Source: DAIDJM01 sp964250215 (GTDB lineage: Bacteria; Pseudomonadota; Alphaproteobacteria; Acetobacterales; Acetobacteraceae). Taken from it: 49,590 nt of DNA. Made by a program: the position numbers and the translations under genes. Under the pieces are notes generated by a model, which was not told the origin of the DNA, ran no database searches, and was given only the letters and a program-made list of their open reading frames with translations. The DNA lies in the NCBI GenBank assembly GCA_964250215.1, contig CAXUEX010000003.1, positions 1 through 49,590 of the forward strand, in the 5' to 3' direction. Positions 17,172-23,838 of the stretch are shown here, in pieces (position 1 is the first letter of the stretch; each line of letters opens with the position of its first letter).

Positions 17172-18334
17172 CGCGTGCCTCCAAGCTCACCGCGTGTCCA
17201 GAGTTCGCCGAGGCGGTAGTTTTTCAGCCATAACTCCAGATCAACGGGCGAAAGTCGGCGGAGCTGCGTTGCTCCATCGACCTTCTCGCAGACCACGACT
17301 GCCTCGGGGATGTCGGTCATGGCGTCCACCAGGATGTCGGAATGCGTCGTGACGATCAGTTGGCACCGTTCCGACGCTTCGCGGATCAGTTCGGCGAGGG
17401 TTGGGATCACGTCGGGGTGCAGGCCCAGTTCAGGTTCCTCGATGCAGACAAGCGGCGGCGGGTTTGGATGGCAGAGAATGGCGAGGAGGCAGAGGTATCG
17501 CAGTGTGCCGTCGGACAGGCGGGTTGCGGGCACGGTGATACCGTCCTCGTGAAAGAATACCTGCACCGTGCCGCCTTCGACCTGAACATCGAAATCATCA
17601 ATGCCGTCATAGAGTTTTCTGAGTGCATCGATCAGCCGTCCGCGCACTGCGGCATCGCGACGTAGGCGATTGAGCACCAAGCCGAGATTGCTGCAATCGG
17701 ATTCCAACTTGTCGTTCGGCAGATCGGCCTTCTGCGGAAGGCGAGGCGTGGTGTAGCGGCCGAAACCCCATTCGCGGTAAAGGCGGATTTCCGGGAACAC
17801 TTTCGAGAAGTGAGTTATTTCCGGGTACACCTCGGGATCCCGCAGTTGCGCCAATATCGACCGGCTGACATCGACTTCTTCGCGCCGCAGCGAGCGGCGA
17901 CCGCCGCTGCGCATATTCAAGACCGGCTGACCATTCTGCAGTGCGTAATAGATATAAGGTTGGGTGTGACCAGGATACGGTGCGGCGGTTTCGATCCTTT
18001 CCTCGACGATCTCGAAACGCTGTGCCGATTCCGCAATGGATAATACATAGCGGATCGAAGCACCACCGTTCGCTCCGGCGACGACAGCGTCGATAGTTGC
18101 CGTGGGCTGCCGGTTCGACTTATCTTTCCATAGCCAGTCCCGAATGCCGCCGCCCTCGCGTATGGCGAGGCCGAGTTGCTCGGGAGCTTGCCGAAGCAAT
18201 TCCAGAGCTTCGATGAAGTTGGACTTGCCGGAGCCGTTCGCGCCGATCAGCAGATTGAGTCGCCCGAGCTGAAAAGTTTCTGAGAGCGGTCCGAAGCTGA
18301 GAAGGTTTGTAAGCTTCAACTTCTCGACCAGCAT
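17165..18334 (-). CDS. AAA ATPase of the OLD/RecF-like (AAA_21) type
   Basis: A 389-residue cytosolic ABC/SMC-like ATPase. Walker A is LLIGANGSGKSNF near residue 29, the LSDGT signature-type motif precedes RYLCLLAIL, Walker B with the D-loop is VCIEEPELGLHPD and the switch histidine is TTHSDILVDAM. The start ATG 18334 has an AAGGAG ribosome site and begins with MLVEKLKLTNLLSFG, the usual N-terminal strand of this family; upstream in-frame residues are intergenic REP DNA. It is coupled to the DUF4276 gene by a 7-nt overlap. Base composition looks slightly less GC-extreme than the neighbours, consistent with an acquired module, but no mobile element borders it. Confidence 0.82.
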   Translation of the reverse strand: MLVEKLKLTNLLSFGPLSETFQLGRLNLLIGANGSGKSNFIEALELLRQAPEQLGLAIREGGGIRDWLWKDKSNRQPTATIDAVVAGANGGASIRYVLSIAESAQRFEIVEERIETAAPYPGHTQPYIYYALQNGQPVLNMRSGGRRSLRREEVDVSRSILAQLRDPEVYPEITHFSKVFPEIRLYREWGFGRYTTPRLPQKADLPNDKLESDCSNLGLVLNRLRRDAAVRGRLIDALRKLYDGIDDFDVQVEGGTVQVFFHEDGITVPATRLSDGTLRYLCLLAILCHPNPPPLVCIEEPELGLHPDVIPTLAELIREASERCQLIVTTHSDILVDAMTDIPEAVVVCEKVDGATQLRRLSPVDLELWLKNYRLGELWTRGELGGTRW

Positions 18335-18388
18335 TGCCGACTCCTTGTTGCGGCTAAATCCACGGGACGGCCGCGCTACGGAAAGGTT

Positions 18389-18430
18389 CCAAGGACTAGT
18401 CCTTGGCGGGGTGCAGGGGCAGAGCCCCTG
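18389..18430. repeat. REP-like double hairpin
   Basis: Two adjacent inverted repeats lie in the gap between ispDF and the ATPase gene. CCAAGGACTAGTCCTTGG (18389-18406) is a perfect 18-bp palindrome. CAGGGGC and GCCCCTG (18414-18430) form a 7-bp stem with an AGA loop. The CGGGGTG spacer joins them. I recall very similar CCTTGGCGGGGT-CAGGGGC...CCCCTG elements scattered through Acetobacteraceae genomes; only one copy is in this window. Confidence 0.55.
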
Positions 18431-18442
18431 GGCTTTCATACT

Positions 18443-19573
18443 TCAAGGCAATAACAAGCAGACCGAAGCCTGCGCGGCGATGCCTTCGCCGCGGCCGGTG
18501 AAGCCGAGGCGCTCGGTGGTGGTTGCTTTTACCGAAACGATTGACGGGTCCACGCGCAGCAGCTCGGCGAGCCGCGCCTGCATGGCGGCCGCGTGCGGGC
18601 CGATTTTCGGCTGCTCGCAGATCAGCGTGATATCGGCGTTCGCCAGCTTCCCGCCGCGGGCGGCGATGCGCGATGCGGCGTGGCGCAGAAAACGGGCGCT
18701 GTCGGCATCCTTCCATTCGGCTTCGCTGGGCGGGAAATGCCGGCCGATGTCGCCTTCCGCGAGGGCGCCGTAGATCGCGTCGCATAGCGCGTGGATACCC
18801 ACATCGGCATCGGAATGACCGGCCAGGCCCTGGGCGTGCGGCACGACGATGCCGCAGAGGGTGAGCGTGCGGCCCGGGTCCAGCGCGTGCACGTCGAAGC
18901 CGGTGCCTATGCGCGGCGTCAGCGCCGGCATCAGCGCGCGTTCCAGCCGCGCCGCGTCCTGGGGGTGCGTCAGTTTCACATTCTCCTCCGATCCCGGCAC
19001 CAGAAGCACCTCGTGTCCCGCCTGTTCCAGCAGCCACGCATCGTCGGTGGCGGCATCCGCCGTCGCCGAACGGTGCAGATCGAGCAGCAGGCGGAAGCGG
19101 AAGGCCTGCGGTGTTTGCGCCCGGAACAGGCCGGCGCGGCTCACGGTGGCGACGATATGGCCGTTCTCGCCGCGTTTCAGCGTGTCGGCCACGGGGCAGG
19201 CGGGGATCGCGCCCGGTGCGTGTTCCACGGCCGCGCGCAGTGCCGCGATCGTGCCGGGCGGCACGAAGGGGCGGGCCGCGTCGTGGATCAGCACCCCGTC
19301 CGGCGCGTGTTTCGCCAGCGCTTCCAGCCCGGCGCGCACGCTTTGCTGCCGCGTCGCCCCGCCGGGAACGGGCTGCAGGTGGTGCAGCCCCTGCAGCGCG
19401 GCGTTCACTTCGGAAACCGCGCCCACGGGTTGCAGCATGTCCGCTTCGGCCAGCAGCGCCTCGGCGGCCCAGCGGATCACGGGCTTGCCGGCGAGGTTGC
19501 AGAACTGCTTCGGCAGATCGCCGCCGAAGCGGCTGCCGGTTCCGCCGGCCACGAGAACTGCCGCGATGCGCAT
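18443..19573 (-). CDS. ispDF: Bifunctional MEP-pathway enzyme IspDF
   Basis: A 376-residue fusion. The IspD half (about 1-215) would make CDP-methylerythritol from MEP and CTP; its nucleotide-binding segment is LVAGGTGSRFGGDLPKQF and LIHDAARPF is also present. The IspF half (about 218-376) would cyclise CDP-ME-2-phosphate; it has GTGFDVHAL, GHSDADVGIHALCDA, EGDIGRHFPPS, KATTTERLGF and GEGIA, including the zinc ligands of the Asp-x-His and downstream His. The enzyme supplies isoprenoid precursors used among others by the hopanoid genes at the left of the window. The fused form is common in alphaproteobacteria. It is divergent from dusB. Confidence 0.95.
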   Translation of the reverse strand: MRIAAVLVAGGTGSRFGGDLPKQFCNLAGKPVIRWAAEALLAEADMLQPVGAVSEVNAALQGLHHLQPVPGGATRQQSVRAGLEALAKHAPDGVLIHDAARPFVPPGTIAALRAAVEHAPGAIPACPVADTLKRGENGHIVATVSRAGLFRAQTPQAFRFRLLLDLHRSATADAATDDAWLLEQAGHEVLLVPGSEENVKLTHPQDAARLERALMPALTPRIGTGFDVHALDPGRTLTLCGIVVPHAQGLAGHSDADVGIHALCDAIYGALAEGDIGRHFPPSEAEWKDADSARFLRHAASRIAARGGKLANADITLICEQPKIGPHAAAMQARLAELLRVDPSIVSVKATTTERLGFTGRGEGIAAQASVCLLLP

Positions 19574-19664
19574 GGCAATGCCTGTTGCGGGACGCGGCGC
19601 GCCAGGTCAAACGGCAGCGCTTGTGCGTTGCAGCAACGGTCCCGAGTGGTTTAAGACTGCCCAA

Positions 19665-20723
19665 ATGGTGGGCACTTCAGCACCCGGGCCGGAATTGCGC
19701 GCGGTCGACCTCGGCGGCGGCGTTCGGCTGCCCACGCCGGTGATCCTGGCGCCGATGTCGGGCGTGACGGACTTGCCGTTCCGGCGGCTGGCCAAGCGGC
19801 TCGGCGCTGGCTTGGTGGTTTCGGAGATGATCGCGTCCTGGGCCATGGTGCGGGAGAACCGCGCGACGCGGCGCATGGCGGCGCTGGATGAGGGCGCCGG
19901 GCCGCGCGCCATTCAGTTGGCGGGCTGCGAAGCAGCGGCGATGGCGGAGGCGGCGCGAATCGCGGTGGGGCTGGGCGCCGAGATCATCGACATCAATTTC
20001 GGCTGCCCGGTGAAGAAGGTGGCGCTTGGGCAGATGGCCGGCTCGGCGCTGATGCGCGACGAAGCGGCGGCTGGCCGGCTGCTGGAGGCCACCGTGCGCG
20101 CGGTGCCGGTGCCGGTGACGCTGAAGATGCGCATGGGGTGGGACCACGCGAGCCTGAACGCGCCGCGCCTGGCGGCCATCGCGGAAGCCAGCGGCATCCG
20201 GATGGTGACCGTGCATGGCCGCACGCGCCAGCAATTCTATACCGGCACGGCTGATTGGGATTTCGTGCGGCGGGTGGCCGAGGCGGTGCGCATCCCGGTG
20301 ATCGTGAACGGCGATATCCTCACGCCGCAGGATGCGGCGGATGCCATGCGCCGCGCCGGTGCGGCCGGCGTGATGCTGGGCCGCGTCTGCTATGGCCGGC
20401 CGTGGATGCCGGCGCTGACTGCCCATTTTTTGAGCAAAGGCGAGTTGCGGCCCGAGCCGGATCTGGCGGCGCAGAAAGCCATCCTGCTGGAGCACTACGC
20501 TGCCATGCTGGCGCATTTCGGCACGGACGCGGGCATGCGGCTCGCCCGGAAGCACGTGGCCTGGTATTCGCGCGGGCTGCCGGGATCGGCGGCTTTCCGT
20601 GCCGGGACCATGCGGCTGGGCGATCCGGCGCTGGTTCTGGCGGCGATCGATGCGTTCTACGATCCGCTCATCGCCGCCGGGGCCGTGCGCCAGATCGAGG
20701 CGCCGGCGGCGATGGCCGCGTGA
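19665..20723 (+). CDS. dusB: tRNA-dihydrouridine synthase (DusB/NifR3)
   Basis: A 352-residue FMN-dependent TIM-barrel enzyme that reduces uridines in tRNA. Motifs: VILAPMSGVTDLPFRRL at the N-terminus, DINFGCPVKKV with the catalytic cysteine, LKMRMGWD, VHGRTRQQFYTG, VIVNGDI and GVMLGRVCYGRPW. ATG 19665 is the best start; longer in-frame extensions run backwards through the divergent ispDF gene. The TGA overlaps the ntrB ATG. Placement directly before ntrB-ntrC is the classic alphaproteobacterial nifR3-ntrBC arrangement, so tRNA modification and nitrogen control share a transcript. Confidence 0.94.
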   Translation: MVGTSAPGPELRAVDLGGGVRLPTPVILAPMSGVTDLPFRRLAKRLGAGLVVSEMIASWAMVRENRATRRMAALDEGAGPRAIQLAGCEAAAMAEAARIAVGLGAEIIDINFGCPVKKVALGQMAGSALMRDEAAAGRLLEATVRAVPVPVTLKMRMGWDHASLNAPRLAAIAEASGIRMVTVHGRTRQQFYTGTADWDFVRRVAEAVRIPVIVNGDILTPQDAADAMRRAGAAGVMLGRVCYGRPWMPALTAHFLSKGELRPEPDLAAQKAILLEHYAAMLAHFGTDAGMRLARKHVAWYSRGLPGSAAFRAGTMRLGDPALVLAAIDAFYDPLIAAGAVRQIEAPAAMAA

Positions 20724-21844
20724 TGCGTGCGGCGCCGCAATTGGCGGTGGTGGCGCAGGCGCCCGATCCCGCGGCGCTGCTGGCGGCGCTGCCAGTGGCC
20801 TGCGTGCAGATCGATGGCGGCAACCGGTTCTGCTTTGCCAATCCCGCGGCGGAGCAATTCTTCGGCCATTCGGTCGGCCACCTGCGGAAACTTGCGCTGC
20901 CCGAACTGCTGCGCGCGGAAAGCCCGGTGCTGGCGATCGCCGCGCATGTGCGGGCGAGCGGCACAATCGTTTCGGAGCGCGACTTGCTGCTGGAGGGGCC
21001 GCGCCTGGCGCGCCGCGGCGTGGCCGTGACGTGCGCGCCGCTGCCCGAGCAGCCGGGGGCATTGCTGATGACGTTCTATGACTGGTCGGCCGCGCTGGCG
21101 CTGGACCGGCAGGTGAAGCTGCGCAGCGCGGCCCGTTCGGTGGCCGGCATGGCGGCGATGCTGGCGCACGAGGTGAAGAACCCGCTTTCCGGCATTCGCG
21201 GCGCGGCGCAGCTACTGGAACGCGCGGCTGGCGAGGGCGATCGGGAGCTGGCGGTGCTGATTCGCGAGGAGACCGATCGCATCCGCGCGCTGCTGGACCG
21301 GATGGAGGCGTTCGGCGATGCGCCGACGGCGCGCGCGGCCGTGAACATTCACCGCGTGCTGGATCACGTGCGGCGGCTGGCGGGCACCGGCTTCGCCGCG
21401 CATCTGCGGATTGCGCAGGAATACGATCCGTCGCTGCCGCCGGTGCTGGGCGACCGCGACCAGCTTGTGCAGGTGATGCTGAACCTGGTGAAGAACGCGG
21501 CCGAGGCGATTACGGACTCCGGCACGGGCGGCGAGATCGTGCTGAGCACCGCGTATCAGCCCGGCGTACGGCTGAGCGGTCCGGGGCCTGGGTTGCGCCT
21601 GCCGCTGGTGGTGACGGTGCGCGACGACGGGCCGGGGATATCCGACGAGGTGGAGCGCACGCTGTTCGAGCCGTTCGTGACGACGCGATCCGGCGGCTCT
21701 GGCCTAGGTCTTGCTGGTTCTGGCCTTGGACTTGCCCTCGTGGCGAAGATCGTGGGCGATCACGGAGGCATTGTGGAAGTGGAAAGCCGGCCGGGCCGCA
21801 CCGAATTCCGCCTGTTCCTGCCGGTGTTTCCCGAAGGCGCATGA
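20723..21844 (+). CDS. ntrB: Nitrogen-regulation sensor kinase NtrB
   Basis: A 373-residue cytosolic histidine kinase that phosphorylates NtrC under nitrogen limitation. An N-terminal PAS-like domain (about 15-125) is followed by the phospho-acceptor MLAHEVKNPLSGIRG (His near 149), the N box LVKNAAEAI, the G1 box VRDDGPGISDE and the G2 box. The G2 box is abnormal: GSGLGLA is tandemly repeated in frame (residues 325-331 and 332-338) where the family has one copy. No transmembrane segment is seen, as expected. ATG overlaps the dusB stop and the gene overlaps ntrC by 4 nt. The duplication may alter or spare ATP-lid function; the rest is intact. Confidence 0.92.
   Translation: MRAAPQLAVVAQAPDPAALLAALPVACVQIDGGNRFCFANPAAEQFFGHSVGHLRKLALPELLRAESPVLAIAAHVRASGTIVSERDLLLEGPRLARRGVAVTCAPLPEQPGALLMTFYDWSAALALDRQVKLRSAARSVAGMAAMLAHEVKNPLSGIRGAAQLLERAAGEGDRELAVLIREETDRIRALLDRMEAFGDAPTARAAVNIHRVLDHVRRLAGTGFAAHLRIAQEYDPSLPPVLGDRDQLVQVMLNLVKNAAEAITDSGTGGEIVLSTAYQPGVRLSGPGPGLRLPLVVTVRDDGPGISDEVERTLFEPFVTTRSGGSGLGLAGSGLGLALVAKIVGDHGGIVEVESRPGRTEFRLFLPVFPEGA
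21695..21736 (+). repeat. In-frame 21-bp tandem duplication in the ntrB G2 box
   Basis: Two 21-bp units, 21695-21715 and 21716-21736, differ at four positions (mostly synonymous) and both encode GSGLGLA. Their divergence suggests the duplication is not a fresh sequencing artefact. It doubles the ATP-binding G2 loop of NtrB. Confidence 0.85.
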
Positions 21845-23286
21845 CCGCCGTTCCGCCCACGGTGCTGGTGGCCGACGACGACCGGTCGATCCGCACGGTG
21901 CTGACGCAGGCGCTGGGCCGCGCCGGCTATCAGGTTCGCGCCACGGGCAACGGCGCCACGCTGTGGCGGTGGGTGGAGGAGGGCGAGGGCGATCTGGTGA
22001 TCACCGATGTGCGGATGCCCGACGAGGACGGGCTGGAGCTGCTGCCGCGCATGAAACGGGTTCGGCCGGCGCTGCGGGTGATTGTGATGAGCGCGCAATC
22101 GACGCTGATGACGGCGGTGCGCGCGGCGCAGCGGGGCGCATTCGAATATCTGCCGAAACCGTTCGATCTCGGTGAGTTGCTTTCGGTGGTGGAACGGGCT
22201 CTGGCGCCGCCGGCGGTGGTGCCGGATTCCCCCGATGGCGCGGCCGATGGCGAAGCGTTGCCGTTGATCGGCCGCAGCCCGGCGATGCAGGAAATCTACC
22301 GCACGATCGCGCGGCTGACCACGGCCGACTTGACGGTGATGGTGAACGGCGAAAGCGGCACGGGCAAAGAGCTGGTGGCCCGGGCGCTGCACGATTTCGG
22401 CCGGCGGCGGCAAGGGCCGTTCGTGGCCATCAACATGGCGGCGATCCCGCGCGAGCTGATCGAGAGCGAGCTTTTCGGCCACGAACGCGGCGCGTTCACC
22501 GGCGCACACAGCCGGACGCTGGGGCGCTTCGAGCAGGCGGCGGGCGGCACGTTGTTTCTGGACGAGATCGGCGACATGCCGGCCGAGGCGCAGACGCGGC
22601 TGCTGCGCGTGCTGCAGGAGGGCGAATTCACGAGCGTTGGCGGGCGGCAACCGATCCGGGCGAATGTGCGCATCGTGGCTGCGACGCATCGCGATCTGCG
22701 CCAGGCGATCGCGAGCGGGCAGTTTCGGGAGGACCTCTATTACCGTCTTGCGGTGGTGCCGATCCGGTTGCCGCCGTTGCGGGAGCGCAGCGAAGACATT
22801 CCGCTTCTGGCGCGGTGTTTCCTGGATCGCGCGCGGGAGGCCGGGATGCCGGCGAAATTGCTGGACGCGAGTGCGATGGCCGCGCTGCGGGCCCATGCCT
22901 GGCCGGGGAACGTGCGCGAGCTGGAGAACCTGATGCGCCGGATGGCGGCGCTGCGGCCGGAGGAGACGATCACCGGCCCGATGGTGCAGGCGGAGTTCAC
23001 GGAGTTGGCACCGGCTTCCGCGCCGCTGCCCGGGGTTGCCGCCGAGAGGCTGGAGGCGGCGGTGGAGCGCCATTTGCGGCGGGTTCTGGATGGTGGCGAG
23101 GCCGGCAAGCTGCGCGATGTTTACGAACAGGTGATCGCTGAGGTGGAGCGGCCGCTGATCCGCATGACGCTGGCCGCGATGCGCGGCAACCAGATCAAGG
23201 CCGCCGCCGTGCTGGGGCTGAACCGCAATACGTTGCGGAAGAAGATCCGCCAGCTCGATATCGAGGTTGTGCGGGGGATTGGCTAG
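21841..23286 (+). CDS. ntrC: Nitrogen-regulation response regulator NtrC
   Basis: A 481-residue sigma-54 activator. The receiver domain (1-120) has VLVADDDRSIR, the phospho-acceptor in VITDVRMPDEDG and the Lys of LPKPFD. The AAA+ domain (about 140-375) has Walker A NGESGTGKELVAR, the sigma-54-contacting loop ERGAFTGAHSRTLG, Walker B GGTLFLDEIGDMP and the arginine-finger region. The C-terminal Fis-type helix-turn-helix contains GNQIKAAAVLGLNRNTLRKKI. All key motifs are intact, so it should activate sigma-54 promoters when phosphorylated by NtrB. ATG overlaps the ntrB stop. In many relatives ntrY would follow directly; here unrelated genes do. Confidence 0.95.
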   Translation: MTAVPPTVLVADDDRSIRTVLTQALGRAGYQVRATGNGATLWRWVEEGEGDLVITDVRMPDEDGLELLPRMKRVRPALRVIVMSAQSTLMTAVRAAQRGAFEYLPKPFDLGELLSVVERALAPPAVVPDSPDGAADGEALPLIGRSPAMQEIYRTIARLTTADLTVMVNGESGTGKELVARALHDFGRRRQGPFVAINMAAIPRELIESELFGHERGAFTGAHSRTLGRFEQAAGGTLFLDEIGDMPAEAQTRLLRVLQEGEFTSVGGRQPIRANVRIVAATHRDLRQAIASGQFREDLYYRLAVVPIRLPPLRERSEDIPLLARCFLDRAREAGMPAKLLDASAMAALRAHAWPGNVRELENLMRRMAALRPEETITGPMVQAEFTELAPASAPLPGVAAERLEAAVERHLRRVLDGGEAGKLRDVYEQVIAEVERPLIRMTLAAMRGNQIKAAAVLGLNRNTLRKKIRQLDIEVVRGIG

Positions 23287-23356
23287 GCCGCTCCCGCTCT
23301 GGCCCGCAACTCCGCGCGCCGAGTTCTCTTTGGAGTCATGCGAATGGCAGGATCGT

Positions 23357-23740
23357 ATGGCCGGGAGATGCCGGGTGAAGAGCGGATGCGTGCTGGTGGT
23401 GGAGGACGAGGCGCTGATCCGCTCGATGCTGGCCGAGGCGTTGCAGGATGCCGGGTTCGTGGTGCAGCAGGCCCATACTGGCGACCAGGCCGCGCAAATT
23501 CTCGCAGAGCACGACGGGTTTGCCGCCGTGGTGACCGATATCAACACGCCGGGGGAGCGGGACGGCATCGATGTTGGCCGCTTGGTCGGGGAGCTGCACC
23601 CGGGCACGCCGGTGATCTACGTGACCGGCCGGCCGGAGACGCTGGCTGGCACCCGGCTGGGCGCGGACGAGACTTTCCTGGTGAAGCCTTACGCGCCTTC
23701 ACAGATCGTCGAGGTTCTGCGGACCAAGCTGGGCGGTTGA
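23357..23740 (+). CDS. Stand-alone receiver-domain response regulator
   Basis: A protein of about 127 residues that is just one CheY-like receiver domain: VLVVEDEALIRSML (acidic pocket), VVTDINTPGERDG (phospho-acceptor Asp), YVTGRPETL (Thr) and FLVKPYAP (Lys). There is no output domain. Start choice is between ATG 23357 (AGGA site upstream) and GTG 23375 (GGGAG upstream); both leave the domain intact. Such single-domain regulators usually relay phosphate or act allosterically on a kinase. Its partner could be one of the nearby kinases (NtrB, the PmrB-like kinase or the large hybrid kinase), but nothing in the sequence decides this. Confidence 0.82.
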   Translation: MAGRCRVKSGCVLVVEDEALIRSMLAEALQDAGFVVQQAHTGDQAAQILAEHDGFAAVVTDINTPGERDGIDVGRLVGELHPGTPVIYVTGRPETLAGTRLGADETFLVKPYAPSQIVEVLRTKLGG

Positions 23741-23767
23741 CGCCGGTTCGGACCGGATTTAATTGAG

Positions 23768-23795
23768 CTGACACAAAGCTGACACATTCCTGACG
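23768..23795. promoter_or_regulatory. Three direct repeats with exact 11-bp phasing upstream of the TonB receptor
   Basis: CTGAC occurs at 23768, 23779 and 23790, and the longer unit AGCTGACACA is repeated at 23766 and 23777. An 11-bp period, one helical turn, is the usual spacing of OmpR/PhoB-type half-sites. Read on the minus strand the core is TGTCA-N6-TGTCA, the same spacing as a Pho box. The array lies 44 to 71 bp before the TonB receptor start, in the operon that also encodes an OmpR-type regulator. Confidence 0.5.
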
Positions 23796-23838
23796 AGGCG
23801 TCAGGTTAAGACGGCGGCCTATTTCGCCGGGCCGCCCG

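Noticed and set aside
16563..18334. Naming the ATPase/DUF4276 pair as PARIS or Gabija
   Set aside because: PARIS uses DUF4435 and Gabija uses a fused ATPase-TOPRIM with a helicase; neither matches.
18849..19664. Upstream in-frame extension of dusB
   Set aside because: It lies antisense to ispDF and the DusB N-terminal motif begins just after ATG 19665.
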